Assembly (NCBI RefSeq): GCF_002453355.1 | Contig: NZ_DKGQ01000057.1 | Location: 1-64,000 of the forward strand | DNA from: Psychrobacter sp. UBA6766 | Lineage (GTDB): Bacteria; Pseudomonadota; Gammaproteobacteria; Pseudomonadales; Moraxellaceae | DNA length: 64,000 nucleotides | Reading direction: 5' to 3' | In this document: one piece after another, positions 56,067 to 64,000 of the stretch | Position numbering within the stretch: the first letter of the stretch is position 1 | Layout of the letters: each line of letters begins with the position of its first letter | The notes under the pieces: model-generated | Database searches by the model: none | Told to the model about the DNA's origin: nothing | Seen by the model: the letters and a program-made list of their open reading frames with translations, nothing else | Position numbers and translations under genes: made by a program

Positions 56067-57188
56067 TTATAAGGTTTGCGCCAGAATATGCCAACATAAG
56101 GTATCAAAATCCATACCGCGTGCTTTAGCCGCCATTGGTACCAAACTATGACTGGTCATGCCTGGGACGGTATTAATCTCAAGTAGCCAAAAATTACCAG
56201 CTTCATCCTGCATCGCATCAATACGTCCCCAACCTTTTGCATCAACAGCGCGAAATGCCGCCAAGCTTAACTCTTGCAGATGCTTTTCGTCAGCCGTACT
56301 TAATCCACAAGGAATATAATAACTGGTATCGTTACGATTATATTTGGCTTCAAAATCATAGAAATTGGTGATATCAGCAGGCTCAAGACGAATCACCGGA
56401 TAGGCTTCGTCGTCGATAATGACAATAGTAAATTCGCGGCCCGTAATCCAGCGTTCAGCCATCACGGCATCACCACACTGCACCGCCGTTGCATAAGCGG
56501 CAGGCAGCTCATCGAGGTTATTAACTTTAGTCATACCGATACTTGAGCCTTCATGGACAGGCTTAATAATTAGCGGTAGTCCTAGCATGTTAACCACTTG
56601 CTGCCAGTCAGTATCAGCGGTTAGCAATGAAAATGGTGCGGTCGATAAACCGCATCCTTGCCATAGCTGTTTGGTGCGTACTTTGTCCATACCAAGTGCC
56701 GATGCCAAAATACCAGAACCAGTCTGCGGAATATTAAACCACTGCAGCACACCTTGTAACAAGCCATCTTCGCCGCCGCGACCATGCAAAACGTTAAACA
56801 CCCGGTCGTATGTTCGAAGTTCAGTGATGTCCTGATACTTAGGGTCAAAATGAGTGGCATCAACACCTTGATTTTGTAGTGCTTGCAATACGGCAGCGCC
56901 ACTGTCTAACGATACGCTGCGCTCGTTGCTACTACCGCCATATATCACCGCAACTTTACCAAACTGACTGGCGTCTTTGACGGCACTGTTTGCGATGCTA
57001 GGAACAGTTTTATGGTTTGGCTGGTTACCTGCAATCTTGTTCTGTTCTGCTTGTGCCGCGGCTGCTAGTGCAGGTTCCGGATTGGTGATAGCGGTATTAG
57101 CCTCAGCATTCATACCTTTAGTAGGGTTGCTTTCATTTTTTTGATGATTGTTTTCTTGGTTATTGTGTTCTTGATTATTGGTAGTCAT
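56067..57188 (-). CDS. ddl: D-alanine--D-alanine ligase with N-terminal extension
   Basis: Joins two D-alanines for the peptidoglycan stem peptide. ATP-grasp enzyme of 373 residues. The core starts near residue 78 (KVAVIYGGSSNERSVS) and contains the ADP/Mg and D-Ala residues of the family, such as GREFTIVIIDDEAYPV, AKYNRND and INTVPGMTSHSLVP. The first 75 residues are Asn/Gln/Ala-rich and low in complexity (NNQEHNNQENNHQKNE). AGGA lies 9 bases before the ATG at 57188, so the extension is probably translated. murC ends 11 bp upstream of it, so the two are co-transcribed. Confidence 0.94.
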   Translation of the reverse strand: MTTNNQEHNNQENNHQKNESNPTKGMNAEANTAITNPEPALAAAAQAEQNKIAGNQPNHKTVPSIANSAVKDASQFGKVAVIYGGSSNERSVSLDSGAAVLQALQNQGVDATHFDPKYQDITELRTYDRVFNVLHGRGGEDGLLQGVLQWFNIPQTGSGILASALGMDKVRTKQLWQGCGLSTAPFSLLTADTDWQQVVNMLGLPLIIKPVHEGSSIGMTKVNNLDELPAAYATAVQCGDAVMAERWITGREFTIVIIDDEAYPVIRLEPADITNFYDFEAKYNRNDTSYYIPCGLSTADEKHLQELSLAAFRAVDAKGWGRIDAMQDEAGNFWLLEINTVPGMTSHSLVPMAAKARGMDFDTLCWHILAQTL

Positions 57189-57199
57189 CAGTTTTGTTC

Positions 57200-58657
57200 C
57201 TAAAATGCTTTTTCGGCTTGTTTGATATATAGATTATTGGCGGCTAACTCGGTTGCGATTTGTCCAACATTGCCCGCGCCTTGGGTAATTAACATGTCAT
57301 TCGCTTTAAGTAAGCGCTGCATTACGGGGGCAATACTGCTTTTATCGATAATCGTAGGCTCAACGGTGCCGCGCATACGAATACTACGTGCCAATGCCTT
57401 GGTATCAGCGCCAGCAATCGGGCTTTCTCCAGCGGGATAAACCTCTAATAATAATAATTCATCGACGCTTGAGAGCACTTCAACAAAATCATCAAAACAA
57501 TCGCGCGTACGGCTATAGCGGTGCGGTTGAAACATCATGACTAGACGGCGCTCAGGGAAGCTTTGACGAGCCGCTTTAATCGTGGCATCAACTTCTCTTG
57601 GATGGTGACCATAATCATCGATTAGTAAGACGTCGCCATCATCTATCTCTACCGATGCCTGCTGCTCAAAGCGGCGACCGACGCCGGCGAATTTTTGCAG
57701 GGCGCGGGTAATGGCTTCATCGTCGACGCCTTCGTCGGTTGCCATGGTAATAGCAGCCAACGCATTATAAACGTTGTGCACACCTGGAATATTCAAGGTC
57801 AGTCGCAGTGGATCACGGTCACGGCGCAAAACGGTAAAGTGGGTTTTTGTTCCTTCACTGACCAAATCAACGGCTTGAACATCGTTAAAGGGCTCAAGAC
57901 CAAAGGTTAATACTGGACGCCCAATGTCATCAATCATGGCGTACAGCTCAGGGTCGTCACCGCAAACCACGGCTAAACCATAAAATGGCATATTTTGTAA
58001 AAACTGAATATAGGCGGCTTTTAATTTATCAAAACTATTACCATAAGTTTCCATGTGATCTTGATCGATATTGGTGACAATCGCTGCCATCGGATGCAAA
58101 GTCAAAAATGAGGCGTCAGATTCGTCCGCTTCGGCAATTAAATAACGACTGCTGCCAAGCGCAGCATTTTTACCCGAGGCGTTTAATTTACCGCCAATCA
58201 CATACGTCGGATCAAGCTTACCTTCTGCCATCATGGTCGTCAGCAGACTGGTGGTCGTGGTTTTACCATGCGCGCCAGCAACCGCAATACCATGACGATA
58301 ACGCATCAACTCGCCGAGCATATCCGCACGGCGTACCACGGGCAGACGCGCTTCAAGCGCTGCTTTTACCTCGGGGTTACTACGGTCGATAGCAGATGAT
58401 ACGACGATAACGTCGGCATTGGCGATATTTTTGGAATCGTGACCGATCGCAATATCGATACCAATCTGTGCTAAGCGTTTCGTCACTAAGCTTTCAGCAA
58501 TATCAGATCCACTGACTTTATAGCCTTGATTGTGCATAACCTCAGCGATACCACACATTCCCGAACCACCAATGCCGATAAAATGCAAATGCTGAATACG
58601 GCGCATTTCTGGTATTTCAATTAAACGCTTAGTTAAAGATCTAGCAGAGGTTGGCAT
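57200..58657 (-). CDS. murC: UDP-N-acetylmuramate--L-alanine ligase
   Basis: Adds L-alanine to UDP-MurNAc, the first peptide-stem step. The 485-residue protein has [14 protein letters not shown] (UDP site), GAHGKTTTT (ATP site, 128-135), DQDHMETYG, and [22 protein letters not shown] lies 8 bases before the ATG. It lies directly between murG and ddl, the classic dcw order, with spacings of 67 and 11 bp. Confidence 0.97.
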   Translation of the reverse strand: MPTSARSLTKRLIEIPEMRRIQHLHFIGIGGSGMCGIAEVMHNQGYKVSGSDIAESLVTKRLAQIGIDIAIGHDSKNIANADVIVVSSAIDRSNPEVKAALEARLPVVRRADMLGELMRYRHGIAVAGAHGKTTTTSLLTTMMAEGKLDPTYVIGGKLNASGKNAALGSSRYLIAEADESDASFLTLHPMAAIVTNIDQDHMETYGNSFDKLKAAYIQFLQNMPFYGLAVVCGDDPELYAMIDDIGRPVLTFGLEPFNDVQAVDLVSEGTKTHFTVLRRDRDPLRLTLNIPGVHNVYNALAAITMATDEGVDDEAITRALQKFAGVGRRFEQQASVEIDDGDVLLIDDYGHHPREVDATIKAARQSFPERRLVMMFQPHRYSRTRDCFDDFVEVLSSVDELLLLEVYPAGESPIAGADTKALARSIRMRGTVEPTIIDKSSIAPVMQRLLKANDMLITQGAGNVGQIATELAANNLYIKQAEKAF

Positions 58658-58723
58658 AGGGTTTTCTCTTTATTGAAGACGAACAAGTTTAATTAGAATA
58701 AATAATAAGTAGTAAAATTAGCT

Positions 58724-59809
58724 TTATAAGGCTTGCCAGATAATATCAGCAACTCGCTGACAGGCTTGACGGTTAGCAAGCGCATGGCCTTTTTCTGCCA
58801 TCTCTAAACATGCTCGTCTATCTAGCGTATTAAGCTCATCTCCCAAGCGTTTCGGGGTCAGCTCGCTTTGCGGCAACAGAATCCCAGCTTGGTGTTGGGT
58901 CAAAGTGCGCGCGTTTGCCGTTTGATGGTCATCAACGGCACTTGGTAGCGGTACAAATATTGCCGCAATGCCAACATTTTGAATTTCTGTCACCGTCAAC
59001 GCCCCTGCCCGACAAACCACAATATCGGCCCAATTGTACGCCGCTGCCATATCATCGATAAATGGCTGAACCGTGAATTGATGAGTGCTTAACGCTTCAC
59101 TGTCGTAAGCCGCTTGCGTGGTGGCCTCGTTATTACGACCACATTGATGGCGCACCTCAAAAGGTCGATCAATCAACGCCAACGCTTTTGGCAACGTCTC
59201 ATTTAATACTTGCGCACCAAGCGAGCCGCCAACTACCAGCAATTTTAGTGGCGAGCTGTCGTTAACGTCGTAACGGACACTTGGTTCAGCAACCCCGCTA
59301 ATAGCATTACGTATGGGATTTCCCACCGTTTCAATCTTTGAAGCAAGTTCGCCACTGGCAAAGGTATTTTCAAACGCTTGCAACACCTTGGTCGCTAACT
59401 TTGCCAAATAGCGATTGCTCATCCCTGCAATGGCATTTTGTTCATGAATAATCAGCGGCGTCTTGGTCAAGCGCGCCGCAATACCGCCGGGCGCGGTGAC
59501 ATAACCACCAAAGCCGACGACCACGTCTATTTGGTTGCCACGAATGACTTTAATCGCCGCCATCGTCGCTGACAATAAAGTAACAGGTAGCTTAAGCATG
59601 CGACCCAATCCTTTACCACGTAATCCTTGCATATCAATCGCATGAAAAGGATAACCCGTAGGTGCAACCAAGCCATTTTCCATGCCACTCGGCGTTCCCA
59701 ACCAGTGAATAACAGCACCGCGCTTGGTCAATTCTTCGCTAACCGCAAGCGCTGGAAATACGTGCCCGCCTGTACCAGCAGCCATCATTAATATATGCGG
59801 TTTTTTCAT
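58724..59809 (-). CDS. murG: UDP-GlcNAc:lipid I N-acetylglucosaminyltransferase MurG
   Basis: Makes lipid II by adding GlcNAc to lipid I at the inner face of the membrane. The 361-residue GT-B protein has MAAGTGGHVFPALAVSEEL, the second Gly-rich loop VVGGSLGAQVLNETLP, and CRAGALTVTEI, VPLPSAVDDHQTANA near the UDP-GlcNAc site. AGGC precedes the ATG. It heads a murG-murC-ddl unit. murD and ftsW, usually next to murG, are not in the window. Confidence 0.97.
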   Translation of the reverse strand: MKKPHILMMAAGTGGHVFPALAVSEELTKRGAVIHWLGTPSGMENGLVAPTGYPFHAIDMQGLRGKGLGRMLKLPVTLLSATMAAIKVIRGNQIDVVVGFGGYVTAPGGIAARLTKTPLIIHEQNAIAGMSNRYLAKLATKVLQAFENTFASGELASKIETVGNPIRNAISGVAEPSVRYDVNDSSPLKLLVVGGSLGAQVLNETLPKALALIDRPFEVRHQCGRNNEATTQAAYDSEALSTHQFTVQPFIDDMAAAYNWADIVVCRAGALTVTEIQNVGIAAIFVPLPSAVDDHQTANARTLTQHQAGILLPQSELTPKRLGDELNTLDRRACLEMAEKGHALANRQACQRVADIIWQAL

Positions 59810-60179
59810 GAACGTCTGCCTATCTTTTCTTTATTTATATGAAAGACTTATTATCTTTTAATTTTATTTTTTAGCGAACCAAAATGGCCCTCTAAAAGCC
59901 CGCATAGTATAGTGTAATTCACTGCCTGATAGACAGCACTTTATGCAGCGCCAATAATAAAAACCCAAGCCGTGAACAATCGCGGCTTGGCTTTGATAAA
60001 TAGAGTTAAACACTCATAAAAGCCTCAGCTTTCATAATTGATGGAAAACACATCTTAGCACACTGTTTTTTAAGTATTGTGCACATAGCTTAGTGATAAA
60101 TCACTCTATCCTTACGGCTTTATCTAATCTGTTTTAATTAAAATGCTTTATTTAGATTAAATGGTGTAGACCACACTGC
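59810..60179. other. Gap between gshB and murG
   Basis: This 370-bp region holds the terminator of gshB (59961-59995) and the presumed promoter of murG. I see no gene and no clear promoter pair. Confidence 0.45.
59961..59995 (-). terminator. Terminator of gshB
   Basis: Stem CCAAGCCG/CGGCTTGG with an 11-base loop; the minus strand continues GGTTTTTATTATT. It is 185 bp past gshB. Confidence 0.75.
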
Positions 60180-61151
60180 TTAAACGGCCAGCTTTTTTTC
60201 AATGGCAATGATAAAGTCAGTCGCAATATCAGTACCGCATTGATCATTAATCTCGCGCACACAGGTTGGACTAGTGACGTTAATTTCAGTGATACGGCCA
60301 CCGATTAAGTCTAAACCAACGAACATCAGCCCTTTTTCTTTGACAATCGGTGCGACTACTTCTGCCACTTGGCGCTCGACATCGGTGAGCGGCATCGCCA
60401 CCCCACTACCACCAGCAGCGAGATTTCCGCGCGTTTCGCCTTTTACCGGAATACGCGCCAAGCTATAATCGACCACTTCACCATCGACGATGAGCACGCG
60501 CTTATCACCATCGACGATTTCCGGTAAATAACGCTGTGCCATAATTGGTAGCGTCTCAAGCTCGGTTAACATCTCAAGCGTCACGCCAATATTTGGGCTA
60601 TCAGTGGTCAGACGAAAAATACCCGTACCACCCATACCATCTAAGGGTTTGACAATGACGTCTTGCTGCTCAGTGATAAATTTGCGAATATGCGCCTGTT
60701 TGCTGGTCACAATCGTTGGGCTCATATAATCGCTAAACCAAGTAGCAAATAGCTTTTCATTACAGTCACGAATCGCTTGTGGGTCATTGACCACCAGCAC
60801 GCCTGCAGCCTTGGCATGGTCAAGCAGGTACGTAGCATAAATAAAGCGCATATCAAACGGCGGATCTTTACGCATCAAAATTACATCAAAATCGCCGACC
60901 GGCACTGTCGCTTTGTCCCCTAAGGTATAAAAATTATTGGGGTCACGCTTCACCGTCACTGGCTGGTAATCTACCATCAGTTGCCCACGATCTAACCATA
61001 AATCATGAATCTGGCAATAGCCAAGACTGTGCCCACGGTCTTGCGCTGACCACATCATTGCCAGAGTGGTGTCTTTTTTATAATTGACCTGCTCGATCGG
61101 ATCCATAATGATCAGTATTTTTAACGATTTTTTTTGTTGTTCTTGGCTCAT
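60180..61151 (-). CDS. gshB: Glutathione synthetase
   Basis: Joins gamma-glutamylcysteine and glycine. ATP-grasp enzyme of 323 residues. Signatures: IMDPIEQVNYKKDTTLAM at the N-terminus, RKDPPFDMRFIYATYLLD, KPLDGMGGTGIFRL, and GNLAAGGSG near the end. I use the ATG at 61151 with GTGAG upstream; a GTG at 61163 would add four residues. It lies 122 bp downstream of pyrE on the same strand. Its product is the thiol used by S-formylglutathione hydrolase at 14.4 kb. Confidence 0.96.
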   Translation of the reverse strand: MSQEQQKKSLKILIIMDPIEQVNYKKDTTLAMMWSAQDRGHSLGYCQIHDLWLDRGQLMVDYQPVTVKRDPNNFYTLGDKATVPVGDFDVILMRKDPPFDMRFIYATYLLDHAKAAGVLVVNDPQAIRDCNEKLFATWFSDYMSPTIVTSKQAHIRKFITEQQDVIVKPLDGMGGTGIFRLTTDSPNIGVTLEMLTELETLPIMAQRYLPEIVDGDKRVLIVDGEVVDYSLARIPVKGETRGNLAAGGSGVAMPLTDVERQVAEVVAPIVKEKGLMFVGLDLIGGRITEINVTSPTCVREINDQCGTDIATDFIIAIEKKLAV

Positions 61152-61273
61152 AATAAGGCTCACTTACGTTATGGTTTTAATGGTTTAAAATGCTTCAACG
61201 GACATAACCGACATGCCAAAACGACTCAAACTTTACTCAAAAATAATTGAAACACAGCAATAACTGCAATAAA

Positions 61274-62005
61274 TTATATGCCGTACTGGGCGCGGTAATG
61301 CTGCATTTTTGCAAGCTGAGTCGCATCTTTTTCTGGGTCACTTTCTGCTAAATAACTGATTAAATCATCGATATCAACCAGCGCGCGCACCGGAACGTCT
61401 AAGGTCGACGCCAGCTCTTGAATGGCAGAGCGCTCCGCTAGGCCTTTTTCTTTACGGTCAAGGGCGACAATAATACCAGCCACACTTGCGCCCGCTTGCT
61501 CTAAAATCTCAATCACTTCGCGCATCGCCGTGCCAGCAGTAATCACATCATCAAGCACCCAGACTGCTTTACCATTGACGTCAGCGCCGACTAAATTGCC
61601 ACCTTCACCATGGATTTTGGCTTCTTTGCGGTTATAGCCCCATTTAGCATTGATGCCATGATGCAGCCATAACGCTTGGGCCGTTGCGGCGACAAAGGGA
61701 ATACCTTTATAAGCCGCACCAAAAATAACCAGTTCTTGCTCATCTGCGCCATTGTTGACCACGGCTTCCTGTTTAGCGACTGTTTCAGCTAAAGAATCCG
61801 CGTAACCACGCGCTAATAGCGATAACATCTCACCCGACGCCAGTAAGCCTGCGTTAAAAAAATACGGACTAATACGCCCAGACTTAAGCACAAATTCGCC
61901 AAATTTTAATACCTGGTTGTCTAAAGCCAATTGGATAAATTGATGCGATGAAAATGAAGCGTTTTGAGTATGTTGGGCGTTTTTAGGCGTGGCGGCATTC
62001 AGCAT
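61274..62005 (-). CDS. pyrE: Orotate phosphoribosyltransferase
   Basis: Converts orotate and PRPP to orotidine 5'-phosphate in pyrimidine synthesis. The 243-residue protein has FGEFVLKSGRISPYFFNAG, FGAAYKGIPFVAATA, and the PRPP-binding motif VWVLDDVITAGTAM. AGGAAG lies 6-7 bases before the ATG. It is about 25 residues longer than E. coli PyrE (213), the excess being a polar N-terminus. No other pyr gene is near. Confidence 0.96.
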   Translation of the reverse strand: MLNAATPKNAQHTQNASFSSHQFIQLALDNQVLKFGEFVLKSGRISPYFFNAGLLASGEMLSLLARGYADSLAETVAKQEAVVNNGADEQELVIFGAAYKGIPFVAATAQALWLHHGINAKWGYNRKEAKIHGEGGNLVGADVNGKAVWVLDDVITAGTAMREVIEILEQAGASVAGIIVALDRKEKGLAERSAIQELASTLDVPVRALVDIDDLISYLAESDPEKDATQLAKMQHYRAQYGI

Positions 62006-62081
62006 AGGGTCTTCCTATCAGCAAAGAAAAATGAAAATTGAATAATCAAAAAGTTATGCAAGGCATTATAGTCGCGTCGGC

Positions 62082-63071
62082 TTAACTTGACCAACCGTTG
62101 ATATCATAATCTTGCATATTTGCGTAACGCGTTAATAATCCGCAGCGCGATGAGATAGTAAAGTAGCATTGCCCATCGTGACTGACTTGTATGTCCCAAC
62201 CCAAATGATACGCCGCCACAATAATGTGCCCCGTAAATAAGCGCACTTGACGGTAAGCTTGGCGCTGAGCGGGATCAAAAACAATCTGACTGAGCAAATA
62301 GCTACGAATATACTGACAAATTTGCGCCGCACTATAGCTGTGATTAATGGTTTTGCGCGTACTACATTGCTGTAAAGCATGGACCGCAACGCTACAGGCC
62401 ATAATATCAGTCGCTAAACTACCTTCGCCATTATCAAACTGTTGTGGTTGCAACACCACTTGCCAGTCATCGGCGTACACACTATTAAGCAGCTCATCAG
62501 GATTATAACGTCTGGTCAATGCTCGCAGAGATTCTGCCGCTAACGGTTTCTGAATATTATTTTCAGTATTTATAGTATCAGCCGCCAAAAACCCATAACG
62601 CGTCAGCTTTGGATATACTTGTAGCGCACGCTGAATATCTGCCATATCAAGCAAAGTCATATCAGTTAGTGGCGATAATATCGACTGATCGCTATGATTG
62701 TGATAAAAACTTTCTGGCAGCGCAACCAACTTTGCCGCACTCAGTAATGCCAAATGCTCAGCCAATGCTTCTGACGCTATCAGCGTCCACTTCGATAAGC
62801 TATCTCTATTAGGCTGATAAAAACGCGTGGAGCTGCCATATAAACGGCGCAGCTGACCATTTAAACGGCGCGCAGGCTCTGGTATATCACTCAATGGCCG
62901 AGCAGGATCAAGCGGTAAACGCTTTGGATCAAAATTAGGGTGAACAATCGCAGGCTGCTGACTATTTGCGAATAAAGCAGTTTTTTCAGCAATGCCCTCT
63001 GCAGGCGGCTTCTCTTCTGCTCTAGCGCTAGCATTGAATAAACGGTCATCAGAAGCAGAATGCTGGGTCAT
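62082..63071 (-). CDS. Hypothetical protein, 329 aa
   Basis: I do not recognise this protein. It has no signal peptide or clear membrane segment. The N-terminal 75 residues are polar and Pro-rich (PNFDPKRLPLDPARPLSDI). The rest is mainly helical with scattered Tyr and Gln (LRRLYGSSTRFYQPNRDS, QICQYIRSYLLSQIVFDP). It lies upstream of pyrE on the same strand, 76 bp before it, so co-transcription is possible. Its codon use resembles the neighbours, which argues for a resident gene. Confidence 0.65.
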   Translation of the reverse strand: MTQHSASDDRLFNASARAEEKPPAEGIAEKTALFANSQQPAIVHPNFDPKRLPLDPARPLSDIPEPARRLNGQLRRLYGSSTRFYQPNRDSLSKWTLIASEALAEHLALLSAAKLVALPESFYHNHSDQSILSPLTDMTLLDMADIQRALQVYPKLTRYGFLAADTINTENNIQKPLAAESLRALTRRYNPDELLNSVYADDWQVVLQPQQFDNGEGSLATDIMACSVAVHALQQCSTRKTINHSYSAAQICQYIRSYLLSQIVFDPAQRQAYRQVRLFTGHIIVAAYHLGWDIQVSHDGQCYFTISSRCGLLTRYANMQDYDINGWSS

Positions 63072-63137
63072 GGATTGTCTCTAGGCTTGCAAATTTAAAA
63101 GCTGTAAAAATAAAACCAGTCAAATCAAACTGATATT

Positions 63138-64000
63138 TTACTTTGAATGTTGATTTTGATGCTGCTGTTGATGATGCAAAATATCTCGGTATCCTGCTTG
63201 CCAATCAGGGTAGTCCAGCCAAGCTAACGGAATATTGCTATGCAGGCGCTTTCCCGTGACCGCGGCTTTATTGTCATCAATAACAGGCGGAACTTCACCT
63301 ATTTGCTTACTTAACCACGTACCTAGCTCAAAAGTCGTCACAGGTAAATAATCAGTAGCTATATAGATGGATCTTGGCCTATCTATGGTCATAACTTTAG
63401 CAATAACAGTTACCAAATCGCGATCCATAATGCGATTGCTCCAATGCTCGGCAGCGACTGGTTCTTTTTGTTTTTCCTTGGCTTTACGCAAACGCATGAG
63501 GCGTTCGCGGCCATAAATACCGCTTGGACGAATGATAATGGCTTTATCGCCAAAACCTTGTTGCAATACTTGTTCCGCTTGTAATATAACCTGTGAGGCT
63601 TCACGCTCAGGTGTCACAGGCGCCGTATTTTCATCAATCCATTCGCCATTGTCTTGTCCATAAACACCCGTTGATGAAATAAAGACGATTCGTACAAGGT
63701 TTGATAGTTTATTTGCCAATGTCGCCAAATGCTGGCTGATGGCTAAGTAACTGTTGTTGTAACCGCTGATTGAATATTCATTGGGCGTTACGATAATTGC
63801 TATCGCCGTAAATCCTTGCAACTGCTCAGCACTTAGCATTAATGCATCGGCTTGCAAAAATTTAGCATTGTCATGTAGGACATAATGATGACGCTCGCGG
63901 CGCGCTAGCCCCGTGACATTTACACCGTCTTTGGCTAGCTTATTGGTGACTGGTAAACCAATACCTCCTTGACCAATAATCAATAAATTTTGCGTTCTCA
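63138..64000 (-). CDS. NAD(P)-binding epimerase/YeeZ-like protein, start outside the window
   Basis: Rossmann-fold protein of the NAD-dependent epimerase/short-chain type, close to the YeeZ group. The nucleotide-binding loop is IIGQGGIGLPVTNKLA, and the SSTGVYG segment with its Tyr is followed by IIRPSGIYG and a basic linker. Reading back to the window edge gives TG-AGA-ACG-CAA-AAT-TTA-TTG before the loop, that is xTG followed by RTQNLLIIGQ. The likely start is an ATG whose first base lies one position outside (A on the minus strand), so only one base is missing. The C-terminus is His/Gln-rich (HHQQQHQNQH). Substrate unknown. Confidence 0.82.
   Translation of the reverse strand, partial: RTQNLLIIGQGGIGLPVTNKLAKDGVNVTGLARRERHHYVLHDNAKFLQADALMLSAEQLQGFTAIAIIVTPNEYSISGYNNSYLAISQHLATLANKLSNLVRIVFISSTGVYGQDNGEWIDENTAPVTPEREASQVILQAEQVLQQGFGDKAIIIRPSGIYGRERLMRLRKAKEKQKEPVAAEHWSNRIMDRDLVTVIAKVMTIDRPRSIYIATDYLPVTTFELGTWLSKQIGEVPPVIDDNKAAVTGKRLHSNIPLAWLDYPDWQAGYRDILHHQQQHQNQHSK

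Noticed and set aside
1..64000. CRISPR arrays, rRNA or tRNA genes, prophage
   Set aside because: I saw no short regularly spaced repeats, no rRNA-like sequence, no tRNA fold and no phage structural genes.

Overview
The window looks like a chromosomal segment of a Psychrobacter-type member of the Moraxellaceae (Gammaproteobacteria). The reasons are gene content and order (gmk-rpoZ-spoT, sdhE-ygfX, lpxC facing dciA, a murG-murC-ddl-ftsQ-ftsA-ftsZ block), GC content in the low 40s by eye, a SpoT whose synthetase half has decayed as in relatives such as Acinetobacter, and a giant Ig-repeat lipoprotein. This assignment is inferred from the proteins; no database search was possible. Almost all of it is core genome: no phage, CRISPR array, tRNA, rRNA or intact insertion sequence was found.

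Layout. 0-11 kb: purU, then one 9.9-kb gene on the minus strand for an outer-membrane-type lipoprotein of about 3,313 residues, built from Ig-like repeats of about 234 residues. 11-17 kb: rpmB-rpmG, three small unknown proteins, rpe, S-formylglutathione hydrolase, and a membrane-anchored C13 (legumain/caspase-like) peptidase. 17-22 kb: htpG behind a likely heat-shock promoter, a 3' remnant of a catalase gene, a thioesterase-family protein, and ispH with a small membrane protein. 22-36 kb: gmk, rpoZ, spoT, ridA, priA, a zinc/cadmium-type CDF exporter, a CPA2 antiporter, a DUF2628 protein with a pilin-like tail, and trmB. 36-37 kb: about 950 bp without a gene, with clustered DnaA boxes next to a very AT-rich stretch, leading into recA-recX. 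39-47 kb: a DASS anion transporter, a YidB-like protein, sdhE-ygfX, folP, ftsH and rlmE. 47-51 kb: yhbY, a DOMON-like protein, a CHAP-domain exported protein and dciA. 50-60 kb: lpxC, ftsZ, ftsA, ftsQ, ddl, murC and murG. 60-64 kb: gshB, pyrE, an unknown protein and an NAD(P)-binding epimerase-like protein cut by the window end.

How the genes work together. The right half is an envelope and division block: murG, murC and ddl make peptidoglycan precursors, ftsQ/A/Z build the divisome, lpxC commits to lipid A, and the FtsH protease (which controls LpxC in E. coli) lies 5 kb away. gmk, rpoZ and spoT link GTP supply, RNA polymerase and ppGpp breakdown. dciA (helicase loading), priA (replication restart) and recA/recX cover replication and repair.

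The points most worth a second look are the giant repeat protein, the DnaA-box/AT-rich region before recA, the palindrome just upstream of recA, the decayed SpoT synthetase, the catalase remnant, and a small membrane gene whose Shine-Dalgarno sequence points at an ATA codon.
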